From: Mytilinidion resinicola
Taxonomy: Eukaryota > Ascomycota > Dothideomycetes > Mytilinidiales > Mytilinidiaceae
Length of the DNA: 64,000 nt
NCBI RefSeq assembly: GCF_010093595.1
Contig: NW_022985454.1
Coordinates: forward strand, 1,076,202 to 1,140,201
Direction of reading: 5' to 3'
Shown here piece by piece: positions 46,180-55,581 of the stretch (the stretch's first letter is position 1; every line of letters begins with the position of its first letter). Position numbers and translations under genes: made by a program. Below the pieces are notes generated by a model. It had not been told where the DNA came from. It saw only the letters and a program-made list of their open reading frames with translations, and made no database searches.

Positions 46180-46498
46180 ACGCTAATCCTAAACCAGCTT
46201 ACTACTCCGGAATTAACTTAACCTGCGCCTAGGAGAACGACTATAAAACCCGGATAGATTTAGGAAAACGTATTATAATAGCTTATTCTATAGTAAACTT
46301 AATAGATCTACTATATATTCCTAATAGCTATATAATAATAAGAAGAGCGCTTAGCGCTATATACCGCAGAGGACGGGGTTTTTATCTAAACGCTGTATAG
46401 CAGCAAACGGCTTCTCCTTATAAACTAGCCTAGATAAAATAGCTGTATAGACCCTAACAGGAGCTACACCAGCGTAATAGAATTTAATAATAATAATA

Positions 46499-47080
46499 TA
46501 TATATATATAAATATTATTATTAATAATATTAAATAGTAGAAGAAAGGTATTAGCTTTAATATTAGCCTTAGTAATTAGTGGTTAATTTAAGAATATATA
46601 AGGTATAGAGTATATTTAAATAAATATTATATTATATTAGGGGGTAATTAAGTAGTATAATATAAAAGAAAATATTTTTTAATTAAAAATCTTAGATTTA
46701 GTAGGTTTTTTAAAATAATATTAGTAATATATTAAATTTTTATTAAGCTAGAGCTTTAGCAAGAAATTAAATAGGGGTAAAAACTTTAATATTTTTTAGT
46801 AAAGTAGTTTAAAAATAGAAAATAATACATTTTAATAAAAAAATATAATTTAGTAAAAATTATTTATTTTATAAATTTTATACATGCTTAGTAATCTGCC
46901 TTTTAAGTATTTAGCACTATTAGTTACTAATAGCTGTAAATAATTATATTAGCAGCTAATAGCAGCATTTATAAGTATTTATAGCTAATAGTAGCTAAAT
47001 ACTTAAATTGCTTAAAAATTGCTGGAATAGCTAAAATAGCACTAAAACCTAAAAAAATACCGGTAAATTTTTTCCTAATA
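46499..47080. other. very AT-rich spacer with a foldback at 46905-47004
   Basis: About 580 bp of almost pure A/T with no recognisable coding. It includes an imperfect palindrome: AAGTATTTAGC at 46905 is mirrored by GCTAAATACTT ending at 47004, and the inner sequence repeats AGCTAATAG motifs. The foldback could be a decayed small element. Confidence 0.6.
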
Positions 47081-48300
47081 ATAGTACTAGGCGAAAAATA
47101 GAAGATAGCCTTCTAAACTAGGTTTAAACTTTATAAGTATAGAGTAATACTATTTAGCTTAACTAATACCCCTGCAATATTTTAAGTATTTATTAACTAT
47201 ACGCTAAAATAATATCTTAACGTGTTTATAATCGTATATCTAGATAATATGCTAGTATATACTAATAGAACTTTGGAAAAATATAAGGAATACGTATAAA
47301 AGGTACTAAGAAAGCTGCAAGAGTTTAAGCTCCTAGTATATCTAAATAAAAGTAAGTTCTATATAAAGACTATAGGATTCCTTAGCTTTATTATATCTTG
47401 CGACGGAATTGCAATAGACCCTAAAAAAACCGTAGCGGTCTTAGAATAACTAAGGCCCTAAAATAGGAAAAATATCTAGTCTTTTCTTAGCTTTATAAGC
47501 TTCTATAGGAAGTTTATCTAGAAATACTCTAAAACTATAACACCTTTATAGAGATAACTAAAAAGGATAGAGAATTTAAATAGATAAAGTAGAAGAGGCA
47601 TTCTAGAAGCTAAAGGAAAAGTTTACTATAGCCCTAATACTTACTATATTCGACCCTAAGAAAGAAACAACGGTTGAAGCAGATGCCTCTAACTTCGCAA
47701 TAGACGCCTGCCTTGGTTAAAGACAGATAGACGGCAAACGACAGCTAGGAGCATTCTATTCGAGAAAGCTAACGCTGGCCGAACTAAACTACAATATCTA
47801 CGACAAAGAGCTGTTAGCAATAGTCGCAGCTTTCGAATAATAGAGATTATACCTAGAAGGACCCAAATACCAGGGTACTATCTACTTAGACTATAAAAAT
47901 CTCACGGCCTTCACCACTATAAAACAGTTAAATTAATAATAGGTACAATAGGCAGAGCTCCTCGCCTCCTTTAACTTTAAAATCTATTATAAGAAAGGAT
48001 CAGAAAAAGGAGCCGTGGACACGCTTAGTAGATAATTAGACTACATAATAGGCACCAAACCAGTGCATGACGCACTACTTGCAAAAGACTAAGATGGTGC
48101 CCTACAGTACAATAACCCGAAACTTGCAGTTATCCTATAAACGGAAAACGGATGGATAAACAAGATACGGCAAAATGCGGCAGAATGCCAAGAAATGCAA
48201 CAAATGGCCGAAAAGGGTGAAATCACCCTCAAAAAACGGAGAATGGCTAGAGAAGAAGTTAGGGTTTCTATTTGTACCCGCGACTCTCACCCACTCAAGG
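47080..48300 (+). pseudogene. Gypsy pol fragment (RT, RNase H, integrase N-terminus), family G4
   Basis: RT: VYLDNMLVYTN at 47234-47266, then KYKEYV, KVLRKLQEFKL and FLSFIISCDGIAIDPKK (family: FLGFIISPEGI-MDP-K). RNase H at about 47671-47880: VEADASNFAIDACLG, then AELNYNIYDKELLAIVAAFE. After it come KNLTAFTTIKQLN and GAVDTLSR. RIP is heavy at the left and light from about 47640 onward. The fragment ends in the integrase N-terminal region near 48300 (EWLEKKLGFLFVPATL), where cutinase sequence begins. Neither LTR is visible. Confidence 0.78.
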
Positions 48301-48779
48301 CTCTAAACTCATTGATGCCTGGTAAGACGACATTCCAGGGCGTAGAATACGCTGCCAGTGCTGCGGTAAGTTCTTTCAACTTCAGTCGTCTACTCGGAAC
48401 ATGACTAACCGTATACTAGGACTGGGGAACCACCGGCTCAGTCGGCTCAGACGTTATGGCATCCCACGTGAGGCAGGCCCTCAAGCAATGCCCCAAGACC
48501 AAGGTCTTCCTATCCGGATACAGTCAAGGTGCGATGATGCCGCACAAGGTCTTCAGCTATCAACACGTCCCGGCCGATCAAGTCACAGGCGTGGTAGTTT
48601 TCGGAGACACTATCAAATCTTCGAAATTTCCGCTGCCAGACAACCGAGTCAAGGAGTACTGTGCTGAAGGAGACCCTGTGTGTCTCAATGGCTCCAACGT
48701 CATGGCGCATATTACATACGGGAACGACGTCGCCGACGCAGCGAAGTTCGTACAGGGCGTCGCCTATGATACCATCTAG
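48300..48779 (+). pseudogene. cutinase, 5'-truncated (lacks signal peptide and N-terminal third)
   Basis: Cutinases are secreted serine esterases that hydrolyse plant cutin. Two exons remain: about 48300-48365 (NSLMPGKTTFQGVEYAAS) and 48420-48779, joined by a 54-nt phase-0 intron (48366-48419) with GTAAGT donor, TGACTAAC branch and CTAG acceptor. The catalytic triad is present: Ser in FLSGYSQGAM, Asp in YCAEGDPVC, His in VMAHITYG. The protein ends FVQGVAYDTI. Upstream, the sequence turns directly into the Gypsy fragment, so the start codon, signal peptide and oxyanion-hole segment are missing. The retained exons have no stop and normal base composition, so truncation is probably recent. Alternatively, the missing exon lies beyond the transposons. 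Confidence 0.85.
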
Positions 48780-48781
48780 CT

Positions 48782-48945
48782 TTAGGAGTCACTTTGTGGA
48801 AAAATGAGCTCGACGGTCATGCCGGCAGCGGTTTTCGCATCTTTGGAATGAGAGAGGTCAAAGCCAAAAGGACAGGTTCCGCCATTGTAGCAGGATTCTG
48901 CCAGCGAGCTTTTGTTCCCATTTATTATTCTCCGGTATATATTTA
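48782..48945 (-). other. unrecognised short open frame next to the MITE
   Basis: On the minus strand a frame runs in from the MITE and ends ESCYNGGTCPFGFDL, then TAAGMTVELIFPQSDS and stop. It may be the last exon of a small Cys-containing protein disrupted by the insertion at 48946, or chance. The upstream part beyond 49167 is not in the same frame. I do not assign a function. Confidence 0.25.
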
Positions 48946-49158
48946 GGGGGCCATTAATCGCACCCCCCCTCTGTGGTTGCGCGCACCCCCCCATATGTTT
49001 CCACACACCCCCCCTCTAGATACGGTTTGGCGCGCCCCGGGCCGACACCTTCCCACCAATAAGGAGCGCTCACAGACCGTTTATCATCCATCTCACTTGG
49101 AGGATCAACCATAGCGTGTAGGATAGGCCGAGGGGGGGGGGTGCGATTAATGGCCCCC
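48946..49158. mobile_element. 213-bp MITE with 8-bp TSD TATATTTA
   Basis: Inverted repeats of about 22 bp start GGGGGCCATTAATCGCACCC and end with the complement. TSD TATATTTA lies at 48938-48945 and 49159-49166. No coding capacity. An 8-bp duplication fits hAT-like or some Mutator-like mobilisers; the ends do not match the MULE at 9599. The interior has C7-C8 runs and a GGCGCGCC palindrome. Confidence 0.9.
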
Positions 49159-49166
49159 TATATTTA

Positions 49167-49509
49167 TAACATATCAGCAAGTCAATAATGACACCATTCT
49201 CAACTACATGATCCCTAGAGTTTCTCTGGAAATAGGCATGAGTCGTTTGCCTTTCAGTTTCACAAGAATGCTGGCCCAAGTTAACATTCTCTAATAACTT
49301 TGGATTTGAGAATTGATGACACGAGGCTCACTTCCAAAATTCGGTTAGGCCCATTCACTATATCAAAGAGTATTTCCAATCAGAATTTGAAGCCCACAAG
49401 GCTATCATCGGAGCGGGTCGGCTGCTCTTCCAGTAGTTAGTAGTAGTAAGTAAGATGAAGTTAAGTAAGTTGCTGAGAGGCCTCAAGGTGCAACTCTGGC
49501 GGTTCTACG
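49167..49509. other. intergenic, no gene recognised
   Basis: About 340 bp of normal composition. It is 3' of the HET-ankyrin gene and holds its terminator region; no repeat or convincing frame. Confidence 0.6.
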
Positions 49510-52500
49510 TTAGCTTCCGAATCGTGGTCTTCGTGAATAGTACTCCACGTCCACCTCGACCTTGCCCGCCTCCCCAAGCAGCAGCTTCATTATATCTTCG
49601 TACCCGTTCACTTCTGCCCATTGTATCGCCGTATATCCATACATACCCGTCGCATCGACCTCAACCTTGTCCGTCTCAAGCAGCAACTCGATTACGGCTT
49701 CCTGCCTGTGCCCTACTGCCCAATGTAGCAGCGTGTCTCCTCCGCTGTCCATTATATTAACGTCGGCCTTGCCCGTCTCAAGCAGCAGCCTAACTATGGC
49801 TGTGTGCCCATTCTGTGCCGCCTCCCATAGCGGCGTCCGTCCATCCTCATCCTTCACATCAACCTCAATCTTGTCCGTCTCAAGCAGCAGCTTAACTACA
49901 GCTTTGTGCCCGTTTTGTGCCGCCTTCCATAGCGGCGTCTGTCCATTCTCATCCTTTACATCAACCTCAATCTTGTCTGTCCCAAGCAGCAGCTTGACTA
50001 CATCTTCGTACCCACTCGCTGCCGCCTTCCATAGGGGCGTCTGTTTGTTCTTATCCTTTACATCAACCTCAACCTTGTCCGTCTCAAGCAGCAGCTTAAC
50101 TACAGCTTCATGCCCGTTCTCTGCTGCCCACTGTAGCGGCGTNNNNNNNNNNNNNNNNNNNNNNNNNNNNNNNNNNNNNNNNNNNNNNNNNNNNNNNNNN
50201 NNNNNNNNNNNNNNNNNNNNNNNNNNNNNNNNNNNNNNNNNNNNNNNNNNNNNNNNNNNNNNNNNNNNNNNNNNNNNNNNNNNNNNNNNNNNNNNNNNNN
50301 NNNNNNNNNNNNNNNNNNNNNNNNNNNNNNNNNNNNNNNNNNNNNNNNNNNNNNNNNNNNNNNNNNNNNNNNNNNNNNNNNNNNNNNNNNNNNNNNNNNN
50401 NNNNNNNNNNNNNNNNNNNNNNNNNNNNNNNNNNNNNNNNNNNNNNNNNNNNNNNNNNNNNNCAAGCAGCAGCTTAACTACAGCTTCATGCCCGTTCTCT
50501 GCTGCCCACTGTAGCGGCGTCTTTCCACTATAATCTTTCATATCAACCTCGACCTTGCCTGTATCAAGTAGCAGCTTGACAACGGCCCCGTGCCCGTTCT
50601 GTGCCGCAATCCATAGCGGCGTTTTTTGGAAGAGCATATCCTTCGCATTAACGTCGACCTTGCCCGTCTCAAGCAACAGCTTGACTACAGCCCCGTACCC
50701 TTCCTCTGCCGCATTCCATAGCAGCGACTGTCCATTCTTCTTCTTCACATTAACCTCGACCTTGCCCGTCTCAAGCAGCAGCTTGATTATAGCTTCCTTC
50801 CTCTGTATTATTGCCAAATATAGCAGCGTGTCTCCCAAGCAATTCTTCGCATTAACGTCGACCTTGCCCGTCTCAAGCAGCAGCTTGACTACAGCCTCGC
50901 GCCCGTACTCTACTGCCCACTGTAGCGGCGTGTATCCACGGTGATCTCTCATATCAACCTCAACCTTGCCTGACTCAAGTAGCAGCTTGACAACGGCCCC
51001 GTGCCCGTTCCGTATCGCCATGCATAGCGGCGTGATTCCAGCATTATCCTTCACATTGACCTCAACCTTGCCTGTAGCAAGTAGTAGCTTGACAATGGCC
51101 CCGCACCCGTTTTCTGCCGCAATCCATAGCGGCGGTCGTTTGGAGCGCATATCCTTCGCATTGACATCGACCTTGCCCGTCTCAAGCAGCAGCTTGACTA
51201 CGGCCTCGCGCCTGTACTCTACTGCCCGCCGTAGTGGCGTGTTTCCTTCGAGATCTTGTAAATCTGGATCAACGCCATCTTGCGCAAGGAGTAGTTTTAC
51301 TACTCCATTGTAGCCGTTCCCTGCCGCCCATAAAAGTGGCGTGAGACCCTCCCAATGTCCCAGCTTGTACGACTCCCGTTCTTCAAGTTCCATATCATAG
51401 CCCTTCACTACTTCTCGAAACTTTTCTTCTGCCTTTTCATACGCTTCCGCGTCTGCTAATATCAATGCAAGGTTCCACGTTCTAGTCATCTTGTCCAAGT
51501 GGCCTTCTAGCTCCGTCTTTTGAGACTCTGATACGCAATTGTTTGTTCGTACAAAGGTTTCGTATTCTCCTGGATCTTCTAGCTTCTCTGAGAAGTTTCT
51601 CCAATCCCAGGCAAGTAGAAAATCGCGGGCGAGGACTGTTTTCCAGGTGTATAGGTCCGTTGGAGGAGGAGTAGCTGCAATCATAACAATGGCAAAATAA
51701 TCTTTGCATGGTCTGACGATTGTAGTCTTTGAAGCTCCTGGAAGAAGGCAGAATATATCTCCTGCTTTAATGAGTATTGCCGAGAGCTGGAGAATCAAGT
51801 GAGTCTCCGAAAGTCCTCTTTGTACATCTAACCAGGACAGATTCTTGAAAGTGACATACACGTCCTGTTTGTCATCCAGAACACTAGTCGATACCCTTGA
51901 TACATGGCCAAGAAAGAAGCCCTTGCTCTTAATTACTGCAATGTCCTCGTCTCCCTGGGTCTCCACAGATATCTCTTCAGAGAGCAGAAACTTAACCAGT
52001 CGCCGCAAGAGTTCCTTCCATGGAACTTCGTAGTTAGGCGACAGGCCAGCTTTGTTGATATCATCAGAGGTCATGCCGAGCAGGGCATACACCTTGTCGT
52101 GGCGATTGGTAGCCTCATGTGTATGGTACGTATCTATGAGCTGACCCAGTGGTTCTTGAGAAGCCCGGTCTAACCCGTAGCTCGGCCTAAAGATAGCTCC
52201 TTTGATCAAGTAGGTCACCGAACGGATCAAACTCTGCAAGCCTGCGCGAGCTTTGTATAAGTCCTTGAGTGAATCCACACCTAAACAGAAGGCGTGTCCA
52301 TCAATCTCCGTGGCGCCACACATAATTAGGATATGTCGGGCTACGCCAACTTCCTGAAGTATCTAGATTGGCCTTTTAGCGATCTATACGAATGTTGAGT
52401 GTGTATTCACTTACCCAGATGCGCCGAAACCATGGTCGTTGAAGCAGCGCGAGAATTGCTTCCCGAATCAAGTCGTTGTTTGGAGAGTCTTGCCGAATCA

Positions 52501-53191
52501 AATCGTTGTTTGGAGAGTCTTCCGACTTCTTGCCTCCAGCATCGCGTATTTTTTCGAGCGCTAGGCTACTACTGTTCGCCGCCTCTCCAAGCCAAACAAC
52601 TACGCGGCTTGCTTGATGATAGATCCTCGCCATGAACGGAATCTGTTGCTCTTTCTCGTTGACATTTTCTTGGTTGATACAAAGAGCATCTACCCATAAA
52701 ATTCGTTCAAAAGAGCGATCTCGAAGATGTACCAGTGCCGCGTGAAGGTTTGCCTTAACGGACAAGACATACCCGTCTATAAAGACAGGGATAGTCGTGT
52801 TTTCATCACCCCATACGTAGGATAATGCCTCGTACCGGTGAGACTTTATGTCTGGTGCTAGAGAGTAGTTGAAGAGCTGGCATTTGATAGCGGCGGTAGC
52901 GTCTTTACTTGGAAGTAGACGAAGCAAGCGAATGGTGTCGTTTCCTTGAGGGATCGAAGTATAGCGGTACGGGATTCTCTTTGCGACCTGACGATAGAGC
53001 GCGACTGCTGATGCAATGAAAATGCAGAGGTAAAGCGGAACCCATATAGGGTCCTTCATCTCTTCGAGTACAAGTCTGGCCTGGTCTGAGAGCTTCGGTG
53101 AGTCTTGTGAGTAGTGGGTTGCGGGGTGTGTAGGGTTTTGTGTGGGTTGAAGCGGAGTCGGGAGGGAATAAGGCAGCCGCAGCTGAGTCAC
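49510..53191 (-). CDS. HET-domain protein with C-terminal ankyrin repeats
   Basis: Two exons: 53191-52415 and 52362-49510, separated by a 52-nt intron (52363-52414; donor GTAAGT, acceptor CTAG) that joins RRIW to ILQEVGVARHI. About 1,209 residues including a gap. Residues 49-66 (WVPLYLCIFIASAVALYR) form a probable membrane segment. The HET domain follows: YEALSYVWG (120-128), ILWVDALCINQ (164-174), WFRRIW-ILQEV (254-264), then RHDKVYALLGM. HET domains trigger heterokaryon-incompatibility cell death in fungi. After a linker with a TPR-like helix (ADAEAYEKAEEKFREVV) come at least 15 ankyrin repeats of 33-36 residues with very similar sequence (TPLWKAAQNGHKAVVKLLL). A 320-bp gap interrupts the array. 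This architecture is that of fungal NLR-like recognition proteins, but no NACHT domain is visible. Specific function unknown. Confidence 0.88.
49600..51330 (-). repeat. ankyrin-coding tandem repeat array, about 102-108 bp units
   Basis: At least 15 units plus about three in the gap. Units share long identical stretches at DNA level, especially the segment encoding AVVKLLLETGKVEVDVKD. The units directly left and right of the gap both encode TPLQWAAENGHEAVVKLLL, pointing to near-identical copies. Confidence 0.9.
50143..50462. other. assembly gap (320 N) inside the ankyrin array
   Basis: Flanked by near-identical repeat units, so it is most likely an unresolved repeat. 320 is not a multiple of three, so the size is an estimate or there is a frameshift. 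Confidence 0.98.
52465..52522 (-). repeat. 30-bp tandem duplication inside the HET domain
   Basis: Two adjacent units encode DSPNNDLIRQ and DSPNNDLIRE (residues 225-244), with about one base difference. In-frame, so the reading frame is preserved. Confidence 0.88.
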
Positions 53192-53200
53192 CTCAGTAAA

Positions 53201-53350
53201 CTCAGAGCCCTACTCTACGAGGAATTGGCGCCTGCTAAAAATGCAGCCCGTTAAAAATGCAGCCCGTTGTGCAGCCTATTGTGCAGCCCGGTTCCACATT
53301 CCATCTGAGGTTATGCACGCTGCAGGCGAATTCCTCGTAGAGGGTCTGAG
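53201..53350. repeat. 150-bp inverted-repeat element in the HET promoter
   Basis: Left arm 53201-53235 (CTACGAGGAATTGGCGCCTGC) and right arm 53322-53350 (GCAGGCGAATTCCTCGTAG) pair over about 30 bp. Between them lie two AAAAATGCAGCCCGTT units and GTGCAGCC repeats. It starts 10 bp upstream of the HET start codon. Small foldback or MITE; no clear target duplication. Confidence 0.65.
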
Positions 53351-53381
53351 AGCAAATGGGCGTGGTTTGTATGGAGCGGTC

Positions 53382-53737
53382 GCATTTTTTAGCATTTTTT
53401 TCAGGTTAATATCCACACAGAGGGTCTATTATCTCAGTGCGCGATGCATCTAAAAGAGCAAGAAAAGGCGGTTTGAATAGAGGCATTATTAGGTTGTAGA
53501 GTGGTGTATTAAGGGGTGATGTACAGCGTTGAAGCTGAGCACTTTCAAGCAACCATTTTGTATGGGGGCTTGGCGAAAAATGAATACGTGTTAGAAAAAT
53601 CATCTTTTAACTTCAACGCTGTACATCGCACCTTAATAAGGTAGGTAATTGTAATTCTAATGCATCGCGCACTAAGATAGTAACTAGTGTGGTTATGGAG
53701 ATGCAGCTGTTTAAAAATTGCATGCGTTGAAAAATGC
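53382..53737. repeat. long imperfect foldback (about 355 bp)
   Basis: Nested inverted segments: CAGTGCGCGATGCAT (about 53436-53450) with ATGCATCGCGCACTA (about 53660-53674), and GATGTACAGCGTTGAAG (about 53518-53534) with CTTCAACGCTGTACATC (about 53610-53626). Outer parts GCATTTTT and GAAAAATGC also pair. No coding. Probably a decayed MITE or foldback transposon. Confidence 0.7.
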
Positions 53738-54322
53738 ACCCGGGTTGTATACAAACTGTGCTCATCTGCACTCAGATGCTTCGCGGTTAAACTTTAGGGG
53801 CACGTAATGGATTTTAGGGGGGTGCAGGGGCCTGTGTTGTGCAAACCGCCACCAACCGCCACCAACCGTCAAAAGTTGCCGGTTAAAAGTTGCCCAAAAG
53901 TTTCATGCGCACCACACTCGCGAGAACGTCCCGATCTACACAACCTCTTCCTCTCCCATTACTCTCCGTCCACTCTCCGCTCCACTCTCCGCTCCACTCT
54001 CCGTCTTACTCTCCGGACTCCTCGTCTCCTGGCTTCTTGGCCCACCCTTCACATCTACAGACCCAGACTCCCTCCTCTTTTTAAGATACGGTTCGACATA
54101 CGGTTCGACAAAGCCAACACTCTCTCGATCCCTCTTCTGCCCCGTCTCCAACACTAGTGCCGTCCTAGCGCCACCACCACTTGCTAAATCACTTTCAGAT
54201 ACTGGCTGCAGAGTCGGCAGTTGCGGACCCAGCTGCGGCGGCAGGCTAAATCGTGATCTCGAGCTGCCAGAGCGGCGGTGGCTAAAAGACCTGTTGCGGG
54301 GCGCGGGCCCGGCATCGGAGTG
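53738..54322. other. intergenic, 12-bp CTCCGCTCCACT tandem repeat at about 53965-54015
   Basis: No gene recognised. The short array (three to four units of CACTCTCCGCTC) lies in a pyrimidine-rich tract. The flanking frames are translations of biased composition. Confidence 0.5.
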
Positions 54323-54969
54323 TTAGTGATGGAGATGAGGCGCATGCGGTTGCGGATAGTATTGCGGGTTTTGCGTTTGCGGGATGTTCGCGGGCGTGAA
54401 ATGCGGCATTACGGGACGGCCGCTAGGAGGCGAAGGTATATCAGTACCAGCAGCGGAAGGGTGGAGCTGGAAGACGGGAGCGTTAGCGTGGGTGCTCATT
54501 TCTTGCTCGCCCAGCTGCCAGTGCATGCTCTCAGCGGACCTCCAAGGGATTCGCATCTCTGAAGCAATCTTTTGCCACATCTGGTCCTTGAATCTGTTCA
54601 GTATGTTAGTTAGGGTTCAATGTATTGGTGAAGGGGCAGTGAGAAAGTAGGGAGGTAGACTCAAGGCGCTATGAAATGCAATATTTGCAGCATTGCGTAT
54701 CGTGTTTTTCAAAGGGTGGCGGTTAAGGAGGTACCTACCGAGCGTAAAGCCTCGCGAGCTTGTCTTTTTTCTCCTCGTCCCAGACTGCGCGCTTCTCGAG
54801 GCAATTCTGGTATCAGAGTTGGCAAGCGATGGCTGATCGTCCTAGGAAGTGCTCTGCTATGTTGTCCCATTTCATTTCTGTTCCTCTGAGCTCGATGATT
54901 AGATTATCCTCCTCTTAACCCCATTTCGACTGTCTCTTGGCTGGGCTTTCCTCTAGCGACGCTGCGCGC
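54323..54969 (-). pseudogene. Myb/SANT-like DNA-binding protein with two nonsense mutations
   Basis: Minus-strand exons 54969-54739 and 54593-54323, split by a 145-nt phase-2 intron (donor GTAGGT, acceptor ACAG). Exon one reads SKWG-stop-EEDNLIIELRG, then WDNIAEHFLGRSAIACQL-stop-YQN and WDEEKKDKLARLYAR. Exon two reads FKDQMWQKIASEMRIPWR, then SAESMHWQLGEQEMS, a Pro/His-rich tail and TAA. This is the family of fungal Myb-like regulators in which W, EED, GRS-IAC and RIPWRSAE are conserved. The two stops (TAA for CAA, TGA for CGA) are single C-to-T changes, as RIP leakage would make. A further upstream exon is expected beyond the TTAG at about 54970 but was not identified. Confidence 0.8.
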
Positions 54970-55014
54970 CTAATGGGTGGGAGTGGAGATAAATCATAGG
55001 ATTGTGTCAGAAGT

Positions 55015-55581
55015 GCTGTGCCTAGTAGGTCAGGTTGCACGTACGGCCGGAGAATAGACAACAACTACAGTACCGGTCCACCTTGCATCGATGGAGCAGC
55101 TGGAGAATTAGTAGCATGCAAGAAAGACGGTGTGTATGTGCTTATCATTCCTGTAGACGAAGCTACTAATGTAGTACCTTTCGTACTTTTGGTCCTCTTC
55201 TTGCTCGATGGAGACTCGGAGCCTCAAGGCTCGAGCAGTAGATTAATATCCACGGCGGCTGATGTGGGCCCTGGGCCAGCCCTTTCATAATTAACAGTGC
55301 TGTTCTTTCCTTCTCAAACTACACAAGAGAGTTTCGAAATAGCAGGAAATGATAGTTCGGAGAATCGTCAATGGCCAAGTACCGGAATTGGATGTGTAAT
55401 CGCCGAGAGCTCGATGAAAGTTCCCATATTCAACTTTGGGGACGTGAACGCTCAAGTTAGGAGGGAGACTATATATAATTCAGGTCAAGCTGCACTCACC
55501 CAAGCGCTACAGTACTTAGCGCCGAAGCTGCCGAGGCGGTCGCTGCGCCGCATGATAGCTGTATCTAAACAAGGACTTTAG
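55015..55581 (+). pseudogene. hypothetical frame with one internal stop
   Basis: Two successive open stretches (55018-55290 and 55297-55581) lie in the same frame and are separated by one TAA (55288-55290, one C-to-T step from CAA). The second part reads FEIAGNDSSENRQWPSTGIG and ends MIAVSKQGL. No ATG start, no recognised domain. It may be a decayed host gene or a chance frame. Confidence 0.25.

Larger units (their letters stand above)
40760..46498 (+). mobile_element. Tad-like LINE (non-LTR retrotransposon), near full length, RIP-degraded
   Basis: Plus-strand LINE with ORF1 (three zinc knuckles), ORF2 (AP endonuclease, reverse transcriptase, C-terminal Cys/His region), a 3' UTR with TAGTAT microsatellite and hairpin, and a (TAA)n end near 46481-46498. 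The 3' 2.5 kb matches the chimeric LINE at 17511-20575. The 5' end is uncertain within about 40700-40850 and no target-site duplication was found, because the flanks are simple AT-rich sequence. Confidence 0.8.

Noticed and set aside
49562..51313. long plus-strand open frames rich in Ser/Leu opposite the HET-ankyrin gene
   Set aside because: Antisense shadows of the ankyrin repeats; their periodicity mirrors the repeat units and they have no independent features.
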